NCBI GenBank assembly: GCA_002348225.1
Contig: DEAP01000012.1
Coordinates: 1-49,219, forward strand
Length of the DNA stretch: 49,219 bases
Direction of reading: 5' to 3'
From: Dehalococcoidia bacterium UBA2979
GTDB taxonomy: Bacteria > Chloroflexota > Dehalococcoidia > UBA2979
Shown here piece after piece: positions 42,806 to 49,219 of the stretch. The number at the start of each line of letters is the position of its first letter. Positions within the stretch are counted from its first letter, which is position 1. A program made the position numbers and the translations under genes. Under the pieces are notes generated by a model that saw nothing but the letters and a program-made list of their open reading frames with translations, was not told the DNA's origin and did no database searches.

Positions 42806-43686
42806 TCGGCTGCATATTCGCGACCCACGGTCAGGCCAAGCTCAATTAGGGCATTGACCTTTGAGTTATCGGGAGAATTAGCTCGACGTATACAAGTGAT
42901 TTTACGCCGAGCTATCTCCTTTGTAACTGTTATCGACTCTCCACTGTTTGCCACAGATTCCGGAAGCACACTGGTTGCTAGTCCCAGAGATACCATCTGC
43001 CGGAGGATCTGGGGATTAGCGGACTCGACCGTGGTGTACGGACGTATATCAATGCTTTGCAGTCCTCTATCGATCAAGGCCCTTGTTCGAGATCCTGAAG
43101 GGTAGAGAGCCCACTCATCAGGTTCAGAACCAGCACCGATATCGGGTGTGCATAGTAGAAGCGCTTCTTCCATGATGACGGTTGCCGCAAAGTCCTCCGA
43201 GTCATCAATCCCGTCTGGTGGCGATACCACAAACGCAACGTCTAATTGGAAGTCTTTGAGTTGTTCGGTTAGGGTGTCTGAGTCTGCAACGACTATCTGG
43301 ATTTCGACTTCAGGGGCTACTTTTCTGAACGCACTGATTGCCGCTGGCAATAAATAAAGTGAAGCGGCATCAATCATGCCGACACTCAAGGTTCCCCTGA
43401 CTAACTGATTTTCATCGCGCAGACTTTCGGCTAACTCCTTTGCTTCATGCAAGGTTCGGTCAGCAAATTGGACGACTAAGATTCCGGCTGCGGTGAGTAA
43501 CTTTTCGCGGCCCCTCTTCTCAAATAATTTCGTGTCCAATTGTTGTTCAATTTCTTTCACTGCGAGCGATAGAGCAGGCTGCGTCACACCGAGATCGATG
43601 GCTGCGGCTGATAAGGTTTTACGTCTGTTGATGACGCTCAAATATCGTAGGTGTCTCAGGCTTATCTCAAGCTGCGGTTTATACAT
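42802..43686 (-). CDS. LysR-family transcriptional regulator
   Basis: 294 aa. The N-terminal winged helix-turn-helix is ISLRHLRYLSVINRRKTLSA then AAIDLGVTQPALSLAVKEIE, followed by the linker helix and a substrate-binding domain with GTLSVGMIDAASLYLLPAAI. It diverges from the inositol-phosphate synthase gene, the usual LysR arrangement with its target, and a 26-base palindrome lies directly before its start. Control of the inositol-glycolipid genes is a reasonable inference. Effector unknown. Confidence 0.9.
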   Translation of the reverse strand: MYKPQLEISLRHLRYLSVINRRKTLSAAAIDLGVTQPALSLAVKEIEQQLDTKLFEKRGREKLLTAAGILVVQFADRTLHEAKELAESLRDENQLVRGTLSVGMIDAASLYLLPAAISAFRKVAPEVEIQIVVADSDTLTEQLKDFQLDVAFVVSPPDGIDDSEDFAATVIMEEALLLCTPDIGAGSEPDEWALYPSGSRTRALIDRGLQSIDIRPYTTVESANPQILRQMVSLGLATSVLPESVANSGESITVTKEIARRKITCIRRANSPDNSKVNALIELGLTVGREYAAD

Positions 43687-43694
43687 TAGGAATA

Positions 43695-43720
43695 TTAATA
43701 TATCATATTTAATATATTAA
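43695..43720. promoter_or_regulatory. Palindromic operator candidate between LysR gene and ino1
   Basis: TTAATATAT (43695-43703) and ATATATTAA (43712-43720) form perfect nine-base arms around an eight-base centre. It starts nine bases upstream of the LysR ATG in the 101 bp divergent region. Its size and position fit a LysR-type autoregulatory site. The region is AT-rich, which raises the chance of accidental symmetry. Confidence 0.5.
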
Positions 43721-43787
43721 ATTGACTGAATTATTCATCTGCGTGAGTATTAATGTAGGAAATTAACTAACAGGGAGGGCTTACTGA

Positions 43788-44882
43788 ATGGCCAAGAAGA
43801 AAGCTTCAAATAAAAAAGTACGTGTAGCTATTATTGGCGTCGGAAATTGCGCTTCGTCATTGGTGCAAGGTGTGGAGTTCTATAAGTCAGCTGAGGCCAG
43901 TGACGAAATTCCTGGTCTGATGCATCCGGTCTTAGGCGAGTATCACATAAATGATATTGAATTCACTGCTGCATTTGATGTTGATAGCGATAAGGTTGGA
44001 AAAGACTTGTCCGAGGCTATCTATGCCGGACAAAATAACACCTACAAATTCAGTGATGTCCCTAAGACCGGCGTGACCGTCGAGCGGGGTATGACACACG
44101 ACGGGATCGGAAAATACTTGTCAGAAGTGATTGAGAAGGCTCCCGGACAGACTGCTGATGTGGCTCAGATTTTGAAGGATACAAAAACCGATGTAGTAAT
44201 TTCATATCTTCCAGTTGGAAGTGAAACTGCTACCAAGTGGTATGTAGAACAAATCTTGTCAGCTGGCTGTGCATTTATTAACTGCATTCCTGTGTTTATT
44301 GCGAGGGAAAATTATTGGGCCGAGAGATTCGAGAAGGCTGGTTTGCCAATAATTGGCGATGACATCAAGAGTCAAGTAGGCGCAACCATATTGCATCGTC
44401 TTCTTGTAAGGCTGTTTCAAGACAGAGGTGTGCAAATTGACCGGACCTACCAGCTTAACTTTGGCGGCAATACAGATTTCATGAATATGCTTGAACGGGA
44501 GCGATTAGAATCTAAGAAAATTTCCAAAACATCAGCTGTTACAAGTCAGATAGAGTACGGATTGCCGGATGCGGATATCCACGTGGGGCCATCAGACTAC
44601 GTTCCCTGGCTTCTCGATCGAAAATGGTGTCATATACGGGTTGAAGGTACTACGTTTGGCAACGTTCCTCTCAACTTGGAGACAAAACTGGAAGTCTGGG
44701 ATAGTCCAAACTCAGCGGGAGTGGTAATTGACGCAGTGCGATGCGCAAAATTAGCTCTGGATCGAGGGGTAGGGGGACCAATATATGAGGCGTCCGCTTA
44801 CTTCATGAAGTCACCACCGCGACAAATGCGTGATGAGGTTGCGAGGCTTGCTTTGGAGGACTTCATCGACGCAAAGTCTTAA
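43788..44882 (+). CDS. ino1: Inositol-3-phosphate synthase (actinobacterial/archaeal type)
   Basis: 364 aa, the short form found in Actinobacteria and Archaea. NAD-binding VRVAIIGVGNCASSLVQGVE is near the N-terminus; catalytic-region blocks are IIGDDIKSQVGATILHR, LNFGGNTDFMNML and SDYVPWLLDRKWCHI. It turns glucose-6-phosphate into L-myo-inositol-1-phosphate, the precursor of phosphatidylinositol or other inositol compounds. GGGAGG is 10 bases before the ATG. Its neighbours, two acyltransferases and a PimA-like glycosyltransferase, suggest inositol lipids rather than mycothiol. Confidence 0.94.
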   Translation: MAKKKASNKKVRVAIIGVGNCASSLVQGVEFYKSAEASDEIPGLMHPVLGEYHINDIEFTAAFDVDSDKVGKDLSEAIYAGQNNTYKFSDVPKTGVTVERGMTHDGIGKYLSEVIEKAPGQTADVAQILKDTKTDVVISYLPVGSETATKWYVEQILSAGCAFINCIPVFIARENYWAERFEKAGLPIIGDDIKSQVGATILHRLLVRLFQDRGVQIDRTYQLNFGGNTDFMNMLERERLESKKISKTSAVTSQIEYGLPDADIHVGPSDYVPWLLDRKWCHIRVEGTTFGNVPLNLETKLEVWDSPNSAGVVIDAVRCAKLALDRGVGGPIYEASAYFMKSPPRQMRDEVARLALEDFIDAKS

Positions 44883-44967
44883 CCTCGCTCTCATCTCGAG
44901 GATATTCAATTTCATTTCGCACCTAAACACGGCGGGAAGTATATGATTTTCCTATGGATGTGGAGAC

Positions 44968-45849
44968 GTGAAAACAACTCTTGTATACGCAAGTAAGATA
45001 GCGAACCTGCTTCCTATTTCGTTGGCTTATTTTTTGACTGATGCAGTCGGTTGGGCTGCATTCCTTATTATGCGGAAACGGAGCCGGATCACGACGCAAA
45101 ATATGCTCCATATAACAGATGGGGATAGCCTCGTAGCTCGAAGACTGGCACGGGAATCCTTTCAATCGTACGCAGCGTATGCTCTCGACTTTCTGAAAGT
45201 ACTATCTATCTCGGGTGATGACTATATCCGTGATGTTCGAAAACAGGTGACCATTGTCGGAGGGGAAATTGCCGAGAGAGCAAGAATGGGGAAGGGACTC
45301 ATTGCAGTAGGGCTGCATGCAGGTATGTGGGACTTTGGTCCAGCCGCTGCAAGTCAGATTCTTGGGATGCCAGCCAGCGTAGTAATCGACCAATTTGAAA
45401 ACGAACGGTTGAATTTTCTGCTTCAGAAGATAAGGTCGTTGTTGGGTATCAGTCTTATTTCATCAGACAATGGGGCTTTGCAAATTCGTCGAGAACTCAG
45501 GAATAACCACCTTGTGAACATTTTGATAGACGTTCCGCCAACGGGGAAAGATGCGATAACCGTAACTTTTTTTGGGTCGGAAGTGGATATTCACAGCGGA
45601 CCTGCACGAATGTGTTTGCTTTCAGGGGCTTCTCTGGTTGTGGGGATTCCGTTCCGACAAAAAAAATCGGAAAATCTTGTGAGGCTTGTGATACAACCGG
45701 TGGAATACGAATTGACTGGTGAACTGGAAAATGACGTCAGGGGCCTGAGCCAGGAACTCATGCTGACTCTGGAGCGTTTGATCAGGGAAGATCCGTCGCA
45801 GTGGCACATGTTTAGATATTTTTGGACTAGTGACAGGTCTACGAATTAG
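44968..45849 (+). CDS. LpxL/PatA-like acyltransferase 1
   Basis: 293 aa from a GTG with GGAG nearby. The lysophospholipid-acyltransferase motif HX4D is in VGLHAGMWDFGP, followed by SVVIDQFENERLNFLL and VNILIDVPPTGKDAITVTFF. A hydrophobic N-terminal stretch (LLPISLAYFLTDAVGWAAFL) would associate it with the membrane. The family covers lipid A late acyltransferases and mycobacterial PatA, which acylates phosphatidylinositol mannosides. Given the inositol synthase and PimA-like genes alongside, a PatA-like role is more likely than lipid A. The second copy follows after two bases. Confidence 0.83.
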   Translation: MKTTLVYASKIANLLPISLAYFLTDAVGWAAFLIMRKRSRITTQNMLHITDGDSLVARRLARESFQSYAAYALDFLKVLSISGDDYIRDVRKQVTIVGGEIAERARMGKGLIAVGLHAGMWDFGPAAASQILGMPASVVIDQFENERLNFLLQKIRSLLGISLISSDNGALQIRRELRNNHLVNILIDVPPTGKDAITVTFFGSEVDIHSGPARMCLLSGASLVVGIPFRQKKSENLVRLVIQPVEYELTGELENDVRGLSQELMLTLERLIREDPSQWHMFRYFWTSDRSTN

Positions 45850-45851
45850 CC

Positions 45852-46775
45852 ATGCGTAAACTCAGGACTTGGGTGAGCGATGTCATACACTACCTCCTGT
45901 TGCGGGTTAGTGCGGCATTTTCTTCTGTTATGCCAGATGCCGTGATCGACATAGCGGCGCGTATTACCGGTTTCATAGCGTGGAATGCATCCTCCGATCT
46001 TCGGAGAGTGACGACGGGCCACATGCGGCAAGTGTTACCTGTCAACAGCCCGGAGAAACTGATAGATGATAAGGCTCGGGAGATATTGATTAATGTCTCC
46101 CGATATTATTTTGATCTTGGTCGTTACCCGCGGCTTATTGGGCCTGATTTTGCTGAATATATCGATGAATTCCACGGGCTTGAAGTTTTGTTCGAGGCGT
46201 TTGATCGGGGCAATGGAGTCATCATCGTGTCTGCTCACCTGGGCAATCCTGAGATAGTCGGACAGGCAATTGGGCAGTTTGGTTTATGTGCTGGGGTTAT
46301 TTCCGAGGAGCTACGAAATCCGCGGATTGAACGATATATGCAAAAGATTCGTTCAACTACTGGGGTCCGATTTTTTCCCACAAATTTCAACGGCTTGCTA
46401 CGGGCTCGACGTCATCTACGTGCGGGTGGCCTGCTCGCACTTCTGGGCGATAGGGATATTCAGGGGAATTCAAGCAATTCGCTATTTTTTGGTGCCCAAG
46501 CACCGATCCCCGATGGAATCGTAAGTTTGGCAATGTCAACAGGGGCTGATGTGGTGTCATTTTGGGCACCACGAACCGGTGTTGGAAAATATTCTTTATA
46601 TTTCAAAAAAATTTCCTTTATGGAGGGGGATCAGAGAGACGATATTGCGAGAGGTCATAACATGGAGGTATTGATAGGTGAAATCGAGTATGGAATTACT
46701 CAATGGCCGGAGCAGTGGTTCCCGCTATCTCCTATCTGGTCAATCTCTTCAGAAAACATTCAAACGCATGATTAA
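45852..46775 (+). CDS. LpxL/PatA-like acyltransferase 2
   Basis: 307 aa, a paralogue of the preceding gene. The catalytic motif is HX4E in IIVSAHLGNPEIVG instead of HX4D. Further blocks are GLCAGVISEELRNPRIERYM, GGLLALLGDRDIQGNSSNS and EYGITQWPEQWFPLSPIW at the C-terminus, which matches the family ending W-P-x-Q-W-F. A hydrophobic N-terminal stretch is present. The Asp/Glu difference and sequence divergence suggest the two copies act on different positions or acyl donors. Two bases separate it from copy 1. Confidence 0.83.
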   Translation: MRKLRTWVSDVIHYLLLRVSAAFSSVMPDAVIDIAARITGFIAWNASSDLRRVTTGHMRQVLPVNSPEKLIDDKAREILINVSRYYFDLGRYPRLIGPDFAEYIDEFHGLEVLFEAFDRGNGVIIVSAHLGNPEIVGQAIGQFGLCAGVISEELRNPRIERYMQKIRSTTGVRFFPTNFNGLLRARRHLRAGGLLALLGDRDIQGNSSNSLFFGAQAPIPDGIVSLAMSTGADVVSFWAPRTGVGKYSLYFKKISFMEGDQRDDIARGHNMEVLIGEIEYGITQWPEQWFPLSPIWSISSENIQTHD

Positions 46776-46808
46776 GAGAAGTAAAGCAAAAGAACTATAA
46801 TTACTCTG

Positions 46809-47582
46809 ATGCCACCTACTCAAGACCCACTGTGTTCGGGCTTCGGGAAAGCCGACCTGCAGGTGCATACCGCCTTCGGTGACGGGATGGAAGATGCTCA
46901 AACACTTTTCGATTTCGTTGAAAAACAGAATACCCTGAACGTTGTTGCCGTAACGGATCATGATGACGTTGCAGGCTCTCTACTGGCCCGCGAAATTCAT
47001 ACCAAAAATAGCTACTCTTTTGATTTGGTGACAGGTATCGAAATAACGACTAGATCTGGTCACCTGCTGGCACTATGGGTAGATGAACCAATTCCCTCAT
47101 TTAGGTCCCTATCGGACACAATCAGAATGATCCATGAGAAGGGTGGATTGGCGATAATTCCACACCCTTTTTCACATTTGACGAGATCGGTGGGACGGGG
47201 GGCGTTGCAAAAGGTTATGAACGGCTCCGACGAGAGTACATTCCCTGATGGTATTGAAACTGCCAGCCCAAGCTCTATGCATCCACTGGCGGGTTTGCAT
47301 GCTGGTAAGAAAGTGGTGGGCTACAACAGTCGGCACTGGAAACTCGCAGAAACAGGTGGTTCAGATGCTCACTTCGTTGAGGCGGTGGGCAGCGCGTATA
47401 CCAGTTTTCCAGGAAAAAACTCAGAGTCTCTCAGGCAAGCCATTATGGACAGGACTACCCAAGGTCACTTGGACCCGCAGTTTTCTATCGGCAGTATTGG
47501 GCTAAGTCGACTTGTTAGGCAGCAAGTTCGAGGTTTATCGGTGACACCAAAAAAAATTATTGAAAAATGGCGACAGAAATAG
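46809..47582 (+). CDS. PHP-domain phosphoesterase
   Basis: 257 aa. PHP metal-binding motifs in order: KADLQVHTAFGDG, VVAVTDHDDV, LVTGIEITTRSGHLLALW, LAIIPHPFSHL and ETGGSDAHFVE. Family members hydrolyse phosphoesters, for example histidinol phosphate or 3',5'-phosphonucleotides. It lies between the acyltransferases and the PimA-like gene, with which it is directly abutting, so it may act on a phosphorylated intermediate of that pathway; this is inference. No histidine genes are nearby. Confidence 0.82.
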   Translation: MPPTQDPLCSGFGKADLQVHTAFGDGMEDAQTLFDFVEKQNTLNVVAVTDHDDVAGSLLAREIHTKNSYSFDLVTGIEITTRSGHLLALWVDEPIPSFRSLSDTIRMIHEKGGLAIIPHPFSHLTRSVGRGALQKVMNGSDESTFPDGIETASPSSMHPLAGLHAGKKVVGYNSRHWKLAETGGSDAHFVEAVGSAYTSFPGKNSESLRQAIMDRTTQGHLDPQFSIGSIGLSRLVRQQVRGLSVTPKKIIEKWRQK

Positions 47583-48743
47583 ATGGTAGTTAGGTCTAAC
47601 ATCCTACCAATGCGGATTGTTTATGTGTCCCCGTATGATTGGGCAGTGCCAGGAGGCGTGAATCGTCACATCGAGGTATTGGCGGATCTGATGACCGCAC
47701 TCGGTCATGAGGTGACAATAATTGCGCCGGCCAGTGCTCCGGTTACTACTACTAACGTGCAAGTGGTTGCAGACACTGTCAGTTTGCCTGCTTCCGGTTC
47801 TCAAGTGAGAATCGCGATCGATCCTCGGATCAAACGTAGAATTAATAATATTTTTGCAGATAATCAATTTGATATTGTGCATCTGCACGAACCCTTTATG
47901 CCCGTCATACCGCTTATCGCTCTCAGAGCATCCCGCCGATATAACCCAGGGGCATCGAACGTTGCGACCTTCCATGCCACTAGAGAGAGTGGGAATCCCT
48001 TATATCAGATAGGCAAATATTTTTTGACAAGGTCCTTTGATGCATTAGATGGCAGAATTGCAGTATCACCGACGGCACAGAAATATATCCAGCGATATTT
48101 CAATGGCTCCACCAGAATTATTCCAAATGGTATCGATATAAATCATTGGGACGACGTGAACCTCGATCCGATCTTCAGCCTTTTGAAAGATAAGAAGATC
48201 AATATTCTCTACGTCGGACGTGCGGAAAAGAGAAAAGGGTTGGAAGTTCTGCTAGAGGCATTTGAGACGATTTGCACTCAACGGGATGATCTTCGGCTAG
48301 TTGTTGTTGGTCCTGATTCGTCGAATCGTCGCCGTTACCAAGCGAATATGAGTGGCGCGTTGGCTGGCAATACGACCTGGGTGACAAATCCCACCTATAC
48401 GGAGTTGCCTCGATATCACAGAAGTTGCGACATTTTCGTATCACCGGCCACTGGTAATGAGAGTCAGGGTTACGTTCTGATGGAAGCGATGGCAGCTGGG
48501 CTACCAATCATTGCATCTGATATTTCTGGTTACTCGCATGTGGTTAGACATGGTAAAGAAGGGCTCTTGGTTTCACCGAATGATTCTGCAGACCTAGCAC
48601 GTGCAATCATTCAAATGGCAGATGACCCCAGCTTAAGGAAATCGCTAGCTAATTATGGAGAGGAAAGAGTAAAAGCCTATTCTTGGCCGACGATATCTGC
48701 TGAGCTGATTGATTTTTATAGAGAGTTGATTAGAGCAAGGTAA
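47583..48743 (+). CDS. GT4-family glycosyltransferase, PimA-like
   Basis: 386 aa from the ATG directly after the PHP stop; an ATG at 47610 gives a start closer to the family (MRIVYVSPYDWAVPGG). GT-B fold: VPGGVNRHIEVLADLMTALG in the N-terminal half, VATFHATRES and IPNGIDINHW in the middle, ILYVGRAEKRKGLEVLLEAF, and the donor-site block NESQGYVLMEAMAAGLPIIA. The N-terminus and the RKGLEVLLEA segment resemble mycobacterial PimA, which adds the first mannose to phosphatidylinositol. Donor and acceptor are inferred from context. Confidence 0.85.
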   Translation: MVVRSNILPMRIVYVSPYDWAVPGGVNRHIEVLADLMTALGHEVTIIAPASAPVTTTNVQVVADTVSLPASGSQVRIAIDPRIKRRINNIFADNQFDIVHLHEPFMPVIPLIALRASRRYNPGASNVATFHATRESGNPLYQIGKYFLTRSFDALDGRIAVSPTAQKYIQRYFNGSTRIIPNGIDINHWDDVNLDPIFSLLKDKKINILYVGRAEKRKGLEVLLEAFETICTQRDDLRLVVVGPDSSNRRRYQANMSGALAGNTTWVTNPTYTELPRYHRSCDIFVSPATGNESQGYVLMEAMAAGLPIIASDISGYSHVVRHGKEGLLVSPNDSADLARAIIQMADDPSLRKSLANYGEERVKAYSWPTISAELIDFYRELIRAR

Positions 48744-48758
48744 TTTGGGCTCGACTGA

Positions 48759-49219
48759 TTACCGTGGAATTACGAGACCACTGCTGGTTTCCTCAAATCC
48801 GGACTCCTGTGTATTTGGGTTTGCATTAGCATCAGCGGCGAGTCGCAACGCCTCATCTTCGCTGATATAGGGTCCGGAGATCACCTGTTCTCGAACGACT
48901 GTGACATCTTCGTTCTGCGCAATATGTAAAATTTGTTGCAGTAAGTCTTCTAGAGTCCACATTCCAACGAATCTTTTTCCGTTAATGGTTACTAGCGGCA
49001 CTTCGTCAATCAGTTTGTTTTGGGCGGCAATAGGATATTCAGCGATCTCAGTAATAGTTACGCTTATAGACTTTGTTGCCGCTCCGGCAATTCCAAAGAG
49101 TCCGTATTGTTGCGCTGATTGGGTATCGTACGGTGTCACATAGAGCTCAACTGACACGGCATCTTTGTTGTCGGATATTTCTTCGAGCTGTTCCACTAGG
49201 TGACGTACTTCATCGTCAA
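48759..49219 (-). CDS. Glutaredoxin/thioredoxin-fold protein, 5' end outside window
   Basis: The frame stays open to the window edge, so the N-terminus is missing; at least 153 codons are present, and the GTG at 49196 need not be the start. The visible part resembles the C-terminal domain of protein disulfide oxidoreductases: VSVELYVTPYD, EYPIAAQNKLIDEVPLVTIN with the cis-Pro, and GKRFVGMWTLEDLLQQIL. Where CPYC normally follows VTP the sequence reads YDTQ, so this domain lacks redox cysteines. About 50 residues of polar tail follow. Convergent with the glycosyltransferase gene, 15 bases apart. Confidence 0.65.
   Translation of the reverse strand, partial: DDEVRHLVEQLEEISDNKDAVSVELYVTPYDTQSAQQYGLFGIAGAATKSISVTITEIAEYPIAAQNKLIDEVPLVTINGKRFVGMWTLEDLLQQILHIAQNEDVTVVREQVISGPYISEDEALRLAADANANPNTQESGFEETSSGLVIPR

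Noticed and set aside
44968..46775. Acyltransferase pair as evidence of lipid A and an outer membrane
   Set aside because: The family also includes PatA-type enzymes; no lpx genes are present, and the inositol synthase and PimA-like neighbours point to inositol lipids.
1..49219. CRISPR arrays, tRNA or rRNA genes, insertion sequences, phage genes
   Set aside because: No regularly spaced repeats, no tRNA cloverleaf or rRNA segments, and no transposase or integrase motifs were seen on either strand.

Overview
The window is about 49 kb of dense bacterial chromosome with moderate GC. It carries about 50 protein genes on both strands, separated by very short gaps or 1-8 base overlaps; GTG and TTG starts are common. 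I see no rRNA, tRNA, CRISPR array, insertion sequence or prophage. The largest gene-free stretch is about 250 bp (31306-31554), so no stretch exceeds 300 bp. The gene set suggests an uncultivated monoderm-like bacterium: a lipoprotein sortase, type III pantothenate kinase, actinobacterial/archaeal-type inositol-phosphate synthase, a PimA-like glycosyltransferase and a mycobacterial-type CysO/CysM/Mec pathway. Moderate GC, tandem CaiB-type CoA-transferases and overall gene flavour make me favour a marine Chloroflexota (SAR202-like Dehalococcoidia). This is an inference, not something the sequence proves.

Layout. 78-1437 (minus): ubiE and a truncated hemoglobin with a Cys-rich N-terminal domain. 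1491-9818 (plus): MOSC protein, NuoE/NuoF-like NADH-oxidising pair, lipoprotein sortase, then purine genes purH, purM and purF with a CoA-binding protein between purM and purF. 9815-10913: small membrane and Trm112-like proteins. 10921-17751 (minus): folK and a sulfur-carrier cluster. 17945-24208: MFS transporter, tandem CoA-transferase, a repetitive exported protein and RNase HI. 24315-29487: coaX-coaBC, tsaD, a MutY-like glycosylase and a metallo-beta-lactamase protein. 29513-34362: phoU divergent from pstS-pstC-pstA-pstB. 34442-35767: CoA-transferase/hydrolase. 35883-42427: proS-nusA-infB-rbfA-truB. 42536-43686: HU and a LysR regulator. 43788-48743: inositol-phosphate synthase, two LpxL/PatA-like acyltransferases, a PHP phosphoesterase and a PimA-like glycosyltransferase. 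48759-49219: a glutaredoxin-fold gene cut by the window end.

The most interesting region is 11454-17751. Three MoaD/ThiS-like sulfur carriers each lie next to a different PLP enzyme: CysM, CysK and a threonine-synthase-like protein with a NIL-domain protein. One E1-like adenylyltransferase, one JAMM protease and one Rrf2-family regulator accompany all three. This looks like a modular protein-thiocarboxylate system for cysteine, and possibly homocysteine, synthesis. The second notable region is 43788-48743, which looks like a partial phosphatidylinositol-mannoside-type glycolipid pathway.
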